Shown here: positions 28,744 through 36,324 of the stretch, piece by piece
Position numbering within the stretch: the stretch's first letter is position 1
How the letters are laid out: every line of letters begins with the position of its first letter
From: Entophlyctis helioformis
Lineage: Eukaryota; Chytridiomycota; Chytridiomycetes; Chytridiales; Chytriomycetaceae
Direction: 5' to 3'
Length of the DNA: 36,324 nt
Assembly: GCA_025526915.1 (NCBI GenBank)
Contig: JAHLKH010000226.1
Span: 1-36,324 of the forward strand
Notes under the pieces: generated by a model
Databases searched by the model: none
Seen by the model: the letters and a program-made list of their open reading frames with translations, nothing else
What the model was told of the DNA's origin: nothing
Made by a program: the position numbers and the translations under genes

Positions 28744-29580
28744 CTACTCGGCAGCGCTGGCATCGCGGGCCTTGATCTCCTCGATGCGCTGTGCAAAGGG
28801 GTCGGGCTTGGCCCACTGGAAAAAGTTCTTGCCAAGGATCTGCGAGCGCTCGGCACGCGGCACGGCGCTTCTCACATCCTGGGCCTCGAGGCCCCAGGCA
28901 AGGAGCGTGGTCGAGACGCCGAGCAAGCAGGCGTGGGCGAGCGCACCCTGGAGCGAGTTTCCTGTTCGCCAAGAAGAGTGTCAGTCGGTGCAGATTGCGC
29001 CGCAGAAAGGCAGGCAGCCGGCCAAGTATTCAGCAGATCGAGCACAGTGCGGCTTCTTGTGCTGCTGCTGTGGTGCCATGCAAGGATGCGCAAGAGACAG
29101 CGGCGACGGATGGGCGACGGACGTACTGGAGAGACCAATGACGAGGCCCGAGACAGCGCCGCCAAAGCCAATGTTCCAAAAGTCGTTCTGCTGGCGCAGC
29201 TTAGCAAGGCCAATGGACGCAGTGACGTACGCAGCACCAATGCCGGCTGTGTGCAGGCAGACAGAGGACAGACAGACAGACAGAGTGTGGGTGTCAGTGT
29301 GTGTAGGTGTGTAGGTGCGGGCAGCGCACACAGCGGCCAGCACGCCAGCAGAGACCAACGCACAGAACTGGGCGGCCTTGGCGGCCATCTGCTGCCTGAC
29401 GACGGAGCGGCTGCTGTCGATCCACGCGCCAAAGACCCAGGCCGAGCCGGCACCGAACACGCCGCCGAGCACAGCGGCCTTGGAGGCCTCGCCGATGAGC
29501 GACGCCTCGACGGGGTCCTCGGCCAGGAGCGCCGACGTCACGGCCTTGGGCGGGCTGAACAGTTGCAAGCCTTCGAGCAT
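28744..29580 (-). CDS. Complex I subunit NDUFA11/B14.7-like (Tim17 superfamily), three exons
   Basis: Exons 29580-29364, 29246-29127 and 28961-28744 join in phase (introns 117 and 165 nt) to give 184 residues, near the size of the fungal 21.3-kDa subunit. The Tim17-like fold shows four hydrophobic, Gly-rich segments: 'AAVLGGVFGAGSAWVFGAWI', 'GIGAAYVTASIGLAKL', 'NIGFGGAVSGLVIGLS' and 'GALAHACLLGVSTTLLAWG'. The C-terminus 'FFQWAKPDPFAQRIEEIKAR' has the WxKPDPFA-R tail I associate with fungal NDUFA11 orthologues. The protein would sit in the inner mitochondrial membrane arm of NADH:ubiquinone oxidoreductase. Other Tim17/Tim22 family members are possible; lack of the import-channel signature and the tail favour NDUFA11. 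It shares a 331-bp divergent promoter with the gene at 29912. Confidence 0.65.
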
Positions 29581-29911
29581 GTTGCTGGTGTTGCTGTTGT
29601 TGCTGAGGTTGTTGGGTTGTTGGGTTGGTTGGTTGCGAGCGTCTGTCAGTGTGTCAGTCAGCGAGTGTGAGTAAGTGTGTGAGTGAGTGAGTGAGTGAGT
29701 GCCAGCCTGCCGGCCAGCGCCACTGCTGAAGTGGCCGTGGCCGTGGCCCCCGCACCCGCCCAGACTGCTCCGCGCTGCACGCACCTGCTGCGGTTGCCGA
29801 CGGCTCTTGGCGGTTCCTTTGGTAAAAGAGTAAAGAGTTCGAAGCCGGCAAAAGGCGTTTTCCACAACAACGACCGCAACAACAACCGCAGCAACGGCCA
29901 CCGCCAGCCAG
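29581..29911. promoter_or_regulatory. Short divergent promoter region with TTGG and GTGA repeats
   Basis: The 331 bp lie between two outward-facing start codons. It contains GTTGGTTGG runs (29605-29635) and a GTGA tetranucleotide run (about 29672-29701). No TATA box is clear. Confidence 0.45.
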
Positions 29912-32540
29912 ATGGGCGACCGCCAGCCGTCGTGGAGCCACGTCCCGTCGTTTGTGCCGCTGCCGCACAACACGCCGGCCGCCGTCTCGGCCGCCCCCGC
30001 CGCACAGCGCCCTCCCGCCGCCAGCTGGCCCGCGACAACAGACGCCCTGCCACCGCGTCCGCAACGACTCGCTCCGCGTTCAACGTCCATGTCCACGTCC
30101 ATGTCCACGTCCACGGCGCCGGCTGCAACGGCTGCTGCGGGGACTGCTCCGCCTCTGCACCACAACCGTGTGCGTGCACGGCACATGCCTCCGGCAGCCC
30201 CTCAGTCCCACCAGCCGGCCAAGGCAGCCGCAACGGCACCAACCGCTGCATCGCCTGCTGCTTCGTCGGCACACCATCACGCCGCAGGCGCCTTCACGGC
30301 GTCGCTGGCCCATCTGCGTCTCTCGGATCGTCGCCGGCTGGCCACCCTCATCCACAGCCTGGCCGTCGCCGAGACGCAGCGCCGCCAACTGTCGCTGCAG
30401 GTCGACCGCATGTCCAAGCAGATGCGCGACCTCGAAGCCGATCTCGGCCGTGCGCGTGTCGAGTCGTCGGGATGGGCCGACCGCCACAAGAGTATGTGCG
30501 TCCATCGAATGTCTGTCCGCTCACTTGTATGTAGTCGTACTGACGAGCATCTTGCATGGGGGCACGGCCAGCATCGGTCGCCGAGCTGGAACATACTCGG
30601 GACCAGATCAAAGACTACGAGAGTCAGCTGCTGGCATTGCAAGGGAGTTGGACGACTACAGACATCAGCTGCAACAGCGGATGGTCCGTGACGAGATTGC
30701 CCTGCAGCAGCAGTACGACCCTTCTGCCACGGCCAATCAACAGCAATCGCAGCAGCAGCAATCGCAGCAGCAGCAGCACGAGCACGATCAGCCCGCTTCG
30801 CCACAGCCAACATCGAAACAGCACCACAAGCATCAGAGGCAGACGAGCGATTGATGCACATGAGGCAAGCATCGTCTGTATCTGTTGCTTGTGTGGCAGT
30901 TGTCCATACTGACAAGGTCCCTTCAACACCAGTCCGAGCTGCGGAGGCTGACAGAGTGGATCCCCAAGCTGCTTGAAGCGCAAACGGAGCAACTGCAACG
31001 CATGCAACACCCGCAGCACGGCCGGAGCCACAACGTGCAAACGTTGATCATGCCAGCCATCGGAAAGGCACTTCATCCATGCTGATGTCGTCGCCGTCCG
31101 ACTCGCCGCCATTGTCGCGGGCAAACGCGTCTCAGTTGGCGTCTCCGCGCTCGAGGCAGCAGCCAGTGCGACCTGCCGAACGCGATGCGTCTCAGACCAG
31201 TCCAGGATGACGTCTCCAAATCGGTCTGGCCGACAGTCGCCCTTGCAGCAGCAGCAGCAACAACAGCAATCGCAGCAACAGCAGCAAAAGCAGCCATCTG
31301 GCACTGGAGATAAAGGATTGGATGGCCTGCATGCTGATCGCCGCACAGAGCTCGAGGCTATTCTAGAAACTATTCTTCGGCGCAACATGTCCCATCAGCC
31401 ATTGCCCACGAATCAGGGAACGTCTGGACAACACACGCCAGCTGTGCCAGTCGCAGATGCAAACGGCGCTCCGTCCTCTTCATCGTCCTCGTATCCGTCA
31501 TCAGCAGATGTGGCACTGCACGTACGGCGTCTACTGAAACTTCAGCGTGCACAAGGTGACTTGCTTGATGCATCCCTTTCAGACGATACGCCAAAAGGAT
31601 CATCACCGCCGCGTCATCATCAACGGCAGCAAGAGCATCAAGAGCAGCAGCAGCAGCAGTATCGCAGATACACGACAAACGATCAGAGCACGTCACCTCT
31701 GCCTGTGCCAGCCACTGCACCGCGGCCAGTCCCACGTCCTTACTCTTTTCCACAAGCCGGCCCCCCGCATGCGGCATTCCAGCACCAGCAACAGCAGCAG
31801 CCATTCTGCATGGATACCCGGTTTCGTCTGAACACATGTCGTCGGCAGCACCGTCGTACATTCTTCAGGGCCTGCAGAGCAACAGCAGCCTGCACACGTG
31901 CTCATGCCCGTCATGCACAGCCAGCCAGACAAGCACCGCATCGTCCTTTGGATCGCTCGGTCCAACAACAGCGTCGTCGTCGGCATCGGTGGGCAGCATC
32001 TGCCCGCTGTGTTGCCGCTGTGCGCAATGCATGGCGAGTATCGCACAGGCGCATGTTGCAAACCACCGCGGACCCCACGCGACACATGACGCGCCATCCA
32101 CAGCCGGCATGCCGTCGACGTTGGCCCATGGCCAGATTCCGACTGCTGCTGCACCTGGTCAGGAGGCGCCAAGACAGACGCAGACGCAGAAGCCGAAGCC
32201 GAAACCACAACCAAAGCCAACACAGAAGCAGCAGGCTGCCAGAACGGCCAAGGCAAAGCCACAGACCGTTCAGCCAGTGCAGCCAGTGCAGCCAGTGCAG
32301 CCGATGAAGCCAGTGCAGCCGGTGCAACTGATGCTGCAGCAAAGGGCCGACCTGCTTCCGCACGATCCCAGCCTGCTGTTTGCCAACGACACGTCGATGC
32401 TCCGGTCGCTTGCGCAGGTGATTCGCGAGATGGACGACATGGACGGCCAGCGACGGCAGCCGATCGCGCACATGAAGGCGCCTCGCATGCTGATTGACGA
32501 CGATCTCGCCGACGTGATCTCGTCGCTGGGCGGCCTGTGA
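29912..32540 (+). CDS. Large coiled-coil, Q-rich and Cys-rich protein, frame broken at several points
   Basis: I do not recognise the family. Exons 29912-30491, 30572-30877 and 30933-32540 fit GT-AG introns of 80 and 55 nt. Order of parts: a Pro/Ala/Ser-rich N-terminus; a coiled coil ('LSDRRRLATLIHSLAVAETQ', 'LSLQVDRMSKQMRDLEADLG', 'AELEHTRDQIKDYESQLLAL', 'ELDDYRHQLQQRM'); Q-rich runs; another helix ('ELRRLTEWIPKLLEAQTEQL'); Q/S/P-rich sequence with a helix 'ADVALHVRRLLKLQRAQGDL'; a Cys cluster ('HTCSCPSCTAS' and 'ICPLCCRCAQC') that could bind zinc; a 'QPVQPVQP' repeat; and a C-terminal helix 'FANDTSMLRSLAQVIREMDD'. Coherent coding shifts frame near 30648, 30835, 31064, 31203 and 31803, each as if one base were missing. 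A coiled coil plus Cys cluster suggests a scaffold, for example at a spindle pole or centrosome, but this is a guess. Confidence 0.55.
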
Positions 32541-32650
32541 CGCGGGCCGTCATGTGCCTGCTTTTTGATGGCGAACCAGAACATAAATGCCGCGCCTGCC
32601 GCTCTTGCTTCTGCTGCCGTTTCGCTGTCGAGCCGTCATCGCACGTGCGG

Positions 32651-32700
32651 CCGTTTGCCGTTTTGCCGTTTTGCCGTTTTGCCGTTTTCGCCCGTTTTGC
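32651..32700 (+). repeat. 9-bp tandem repeat (GCCGTTTTG type)
   Basis: Four to five units lie in the gap between the coiled-coil gene and the CNNM-like gene. Confidence 0.88.
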
Positions 32701-32817
32701 CTATCGTCGCCTTATTGTTTCTGCGGTTTTCGCTGTTTTGCAGAAGCGACTTCCAACACTCGCTCGCTCGCTCGCTCGCCAACACACACACACGGCCAGC
32801 CGCTCGTCCCAACGCAG

Positions 32818-35800
32818 ATGCGCAATCCACGGCTGCCTACTCTTGCGCTCGGCGGCCTCACCCTCGCCCTCGCGGCCGGTCTCGCCCCGCTGTCCACGGG
32901 CGTCTCGGCGCTCGCCTTGGCCCGCCCGCCCGCCTTGAATCGGGTTTCGCCGCCCGCATCTGCTGCGACCCCCACACTTGCAGCTGAGCCCGCCGCCGAG
33001 CCCGCATGCGCCGGACGCTGACGGGGACGCTGACGGGACGGCCCAGGCGCCCTCGGCACCGCCATGCGTACCACCAGCAGCATCGCCACCATCGCCACCA
33101 GCAGCCGCTCCGAATGCGAGTGCGACGGCAGCCAGCTGCACGCCCTGCACGCCGAAATCGCCGCCTTGTCCAGCCAGCTGCGGGTGCTTCGCCGCGACGG
33201 CTCGAATGCGCCGGCCTTGGCCCGTGCAGATGCGCTCGCCGCCCATCCCCGCAGCCACAAGCCGCACGACAACGACAAAGACGACAACAACGACGACAGC
33301 GGCCCCCACCGCAGCCATGTGTCTGCATCGCGCAAAAAGCTCGAGCCCCTCTCGCCGCTCGAGTACTACAGCGTCCTGGCGTTCATTGGCTTCCTCGTCA
33401 TCCTTGGCGGCATCGTTGCAGGTAATGCCGATCGCTGCGTGCGTCTGCGCCATGGCCGACGCTGACTTGCTGCTACAGGCCTCACCATTGGGCTCATGTC
33501 CCTCGACGAGACCAACCTGTCCATCCTCAAGATCTCTGGCACGCCGACCGAAAAGGCATATGCTGCACGCATCGAGCCCATCCGCAAAAACTCGCATCTG
33601 CTGCTCGTCACGCTGCTCGTCACCAACACCATCGTCAACGAGACGCTGCCCATCATGTTCGACACGATCCACCTCGAGGGCTGGCAGGCCGTCCTCTGCT
33701 CCACCATCCTCATTGTCATCTTTGGCGAGATCATTCCGCAGGCCGTGTGTGCCCGCTACGGCCTGCAGATTGGCGCCTTCTTTGCATGGCCGGTCCGCAT
33801 CCTCATCAACCTGGCCTGGATCGTGGCCTACCCGATCGCCTGTCTGCTCGACGCTGTCCTGGGCCACAAGAACGGCGTGATCTACCGTCGCGCCGAGCTG
33901 CGTGAGCTTGTGGCTCTGCATGGCGAGGACCAGGCTGGACCGCTCACCAAAGACGAGGTCTCGGTTCTGCGTGCTGTGCTGGAGCTGCGCGACAAGACCG
34001 TCGGCATGTCATGACGCGCATCGACGATGTGTTTATGCTGCCTCTGTCTGCCCAGCTGGACATGCCCACTCTGCAGGCTGTGCGTTCACTGCGTGCATGA
34101 TCTCTGCGGCCGCGCCAAATGCTGACTGACCAACGCCAACATGCATGTCTTTGATCCGGCAGATCATCCAAGCGGGCCATTCGCGTGTGCCCATCCACGA
34201 CGACCATGAACGCAACAAGCTCATTGGCGTGGTGCTCGTCAAGCAGCTGATTGTCTACGACCCTGAAGACGCCGTGCCGCTCAAGTCTGTCAAGATCCGC
34301 CGTCTGCCGCGCGTTCTGGCCGAGACCCCGCTCTTTGACATGCTGCACATCTTTGAAGAGGGCGGCTCTCACATGGCGGTTGTGGTCGAAGAAGTGCTGG
34401 GCTCCGAAGACGATCTCAGCTCGATTGATTCGCACGGCGACTCGCCGCTTCGTGGGTCGCTGCCCAACGGAGTGCACTTTTCGGCCAGCCCTCTCTTGAC
34501 CAGCAGCGAATCCAACCTTCGCTCTGGATCGTCGACGCTCGCCAAACCCAAGGCGTATCGCACGCTTGGCATTGTCACGCTCGAAGACGTGATCGAGGAG
34601 CTTCTCGGTGAAGAGGTGCTTATTTTGCGTGGCCTGCTCGGTTTGCATGTCTTGCCGGCACGGGACGCTGACCGCCTTCTCCGCATCAGATTATCGACGA
34701 GACGGATGTCTACGTTGACATGGCAACCAAGGTCAGGGTCGGCCGCGCCATGGACCGTCCAGCATACCGCAACAGCAACTTGATCTCGCCATTCATGTTC
34801 CCGTCGGACCCGGCAACCACGAGCCGGATCGAAGAAGAGGCTGGGGGCGATGCAGACGCTGAACGCCAGCCACTGCTCGGCCCGTCTGCTCAAGGCTCGT
34901 CGACACTCGCTGCTGCCGACCGCCGCGTTAGCGCACCTGGCCATGGATCGGCACTCCAGCAGCCATCCGCAGCACACGGCGGATACGGCGCCACGACCAC
35001 ACTCCGCACGCTGCTCAACACGCGAATCGATGGCCGGCCCGGTATCGCCACCCACACCTCGCCCGACGAAGACGATGTGCCGTCCCTGACGCTCTTGTCG
35101 GCCGGCACACAGCCATCGTCCACTGCCTCGCCTTCCATGCATCCCGCGAAACACCATGCGCATGTCCAGATCATCCCACCCCAGCCCACGGACAGCCTCA
35201 GTGTCCAGCGCCAGCAACACCTCGACCAGCAGAAACAGCTGCCCACCAGCACACGCCAATCGAGCGACTCGAGCGTCAACCGCGTGCTGGACGTCTCCTC
35301 GCTCGCCCCGATCCCGTCGGCCAAGTTCATTGTCGCCAAACCGCGCCGCCGCCGCGAGCTCAAGGAGGAAGTGCCTGCCGCCGACCTCGCGTCGCAGCTC
35401 CAGGCCCGCCCGGAGAAGGTGTACGCGCCGCCCAAACGCATGTCGCGGCCGGCGTCCATGATGCTCGAGGACGATCCCGCGTCAACGGCGTCGGTCGGCT
35501 CGTCGACGGCGGCTGCGACGGCCATGGCCAAGATGGCTGTTGCCCTTGCTAGCGGAGCTGTTGGGTCGCATGCGGTGTCGGATCACGGCAATGGCAACGG
35601 CAACGGCAACGGGACGCCGAGTGGACGGGTCACTGGATCGGTGATGCAGGCAAGCAACGTGGGCGATATCGAGGCTGGCCGACTCGACGAGCTGCCGGAA
35701 CTGGTGCTGGATGGCCATGCCATTGCCGAGGTGGACGAGCCGCGGGAAGGTGGCGGTCCAAGCAACGGTAACGGCAATGGTACCGGCATTGGCAGTCGTG

Positions 35801-35889
35801 GCATGACACGCCAGCGATCAGCGTCCGCGACAGTGGCCTCTGCCACTCATGGCAGCTTGGCCACCAGCAGGAAACCGTCTGCGTCCTAG
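32818..35889 (+). CDS. CNNM/Mam3-type membrane protein (DUF21 domain plus CBS pair)
   Basis: Well-supported exons: 33064-33421, 33479-34079, 34163-34615 and 34690-35889 (introns 57, 83 and 74 nt). ATG 32818 opens a signal-peptide-like frame ('MRNPRLPTLALGGLTLALAA') that must be joined by an uncertain splice; ATG 33064 is the alternative. The DUF21 domain begins 'YYSVLAFIGFLVILGGIVAG' and 'LTIGLMSLDETNLSILKISG', then 'LLVTNTIVNETLPIMFDTI' and 'VIFGEIIPQAVCARYGLQIG'. The CBS pair shows 'MTRIDDVFMLPLSAQLD', 'AGHSRVPIHDDHERNKLIGV', 'EEGGSHMAVVVEE' and 'LGIVTLEDVIEELLGEE'. The last exon is a 400-residue disordered tail. The family exports or handles Mg2+ and other divalent ions; yeast Mam3 is vacuolar. 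Near 34007 the frame needs one extra base to give the expected 'KTVG-VMT' join: the four exons sum to 2612 nt, one short of a whole number of codons. Confidence 0.88.
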
Positions 35890-35892
35890 CGC

Positions 35893-35965
35893 GTTCTCTC
35901 TCTCTCTCTCTCACACACACTCTCACACTCACACTCACACTATCTCTCTCTCGCTTCATCATTGC
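35893..35965 (+). repeat. CT/CA-rich simple repeat
   Basis: (CT)n followed by CACACTCACACT and CTCTCT runs, in the short gap between the CNNM-like and CIA1-like genes. Confidence 0.9.
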
Positions 35966-36036
35966 CATTTTTCATCATAGATTCCCTAATATACTCCCGC
36001 CACCATCACCGCCACCACCATTAGTACATTCAACAC

Positions 36037-36042
36037 TTTATT
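36037..36042 (-). other. AATAAA polyadenylation signal overlapping a stop codon
   Basis: On the minus strand the reading GAA TAA AG places the stop inside AATAAA, the same arrangement as at 10702-10707. Confidence 0.5.
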
Positions 36043-36324
36043 CTTGTCCCTCCTGCTCATAGCACCAGATACGCACAATGCCGTCATCGCCCGCGGACGC
36101 GAGGTAGTGCTGGTACTCTTCGACGGGACACCACGCGACAAAGTTGACGTCGTGGTGGTCATGAGGTTCAGCAGCGTGCGCGACCACGGTCACGGACGGC
36201 GACTCGGACGCGGACGTCTCAAGACGCAACACCTTGATGCTGTTGTCGCCCGAGGCGGTTGCGATCAGGCCCGTGTTCTTGGACCACGACACGGAATAGA
36301 TGGTGCGGGAATGCAGGTCGGCTA
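36038..36324 (-). CDS. CIA1/CIAO1-like WD40 protein, C-terminal end (5' part outside window)
   Basis: The frame is open to the window edge and ends at TAA 36038-36040. It shows the last two WD40 blades: 'HSRTIYSVSWSKNTGLIATA', 'SGDNSIKVLRLE', then 'HDVNFVAWCPVEEYQHYLAS' and 'AGDDGIVRIWCYEQ'. The pair '(L/I)ATA.GD(D/N).I.V' and 'DVN.VAW.P....LAS..DDG...(I/F)W.Y' is characteristic of CIAO1/Cia1. That protein is the WD40 scaffold of the cytosolic iron-sulfur targeting complex, which passes clusters to nuclear and cytosolic proteins. It is convergent with the CNNM-like gene, 148 bp away. Other seven-blade WD40 proteins remain possible because only about 95 residues are visible. Confidence 0.8.
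   Translation of the reverse strand, partial: ADLHSRTIYSVSWSKNTGLIATASGDNSIKVLRLETSASESPSVTVVAHAAEPHDHHDVNFVAWCPVEEYQHYLASAGDDGIVRIWCYEQEGQE

Noticed and set aside
29912..32540. Programmed -1 frameshifting as the main explanation for repeated frame slips
   Set aside because: The sites share no slippery heptamer or downstream structure that I can see, and similar slips occur in unrelated genes. Base loss is simpler; kept only as an alternative.

Overview
The window reads as nuclear DNA of a fungus. It is GC-rich. Genes lie on both strands, and most are split by short GT-AG introns (55-120 nt is common) with CTGAC-like branch sites shortly before the 3' splice site. A eukaryotic elongator tRNA-Met, a U1A/U2B''-type spliceosomal protein, a complex I subunit, a CNNM/Mam3-type transporter, a CIA1-type WD40 protein, long Q-rich tracts, Ty1/copia debris and 'WLHE'-type ankyrin repeats suggest an early-diverging (perhaps zoosporic) fungus. 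That placement is inference.

Layout. 1-2600: the end of an ankyrin-repeat gene, then a decayed copia retrotransposon on the minus strand. 2768-5079 (-): a five-exon cyclin, most like cyclin E, with one in-frame TAG inside the second cyclin fold. 5.2-7.6 kb: no convincing gene, many short repeats, then tRNA-Met(CAT). 7976-9040 (+): U1A/U2B''-like protein. 9287-10706 (+): an unrecognised gene with a frame break.

10617-14583 and 19828-23079 form a direct segmental duplication. Each copy carries an SQS1-like R3H plus G-patch gene, a second unrecognised gene, and the 3' tail of the 9287 gene. Copy 1 of the SQS1-like gene has gained a 51-bp minisatellite of exactly 16 units and two TAA codons. Copy 2 is intact. 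Between the copies (14902-19326, -) is a single-pass membrane protein with a collagen-like ectodomain and a cytoplasmic SH3 domain. It contains a recent exon-plus-intron tandem duplication.

23129-25146 (-): Q/H-rich coiled-coil protein with a nested inverted repeat upstream. 25377-26028 (-): tentative small membrane protein. 26750-28346 (+): orphan seven-helix membrane protein with a Q-rich tail. 28744-29580 (-): NDUFA11-like complex I subunit. 29912-32540 (+): large coiled-coil, Q-rich, Cys-rich protein broken by several one-base frame slips. 32818-35889 (+): CNNM/Mam3-type protein, also with one missing base. 36038-end (-): CIA1-like WD40 protein.

The genes do not form one pathway. The themes worth attention are recent duplication at three scales (segment, exon plus intron, minisatellite) and a run of single-base frame disruptions, nearly all equivalent to one missing base, which could be assembly error or real decay.
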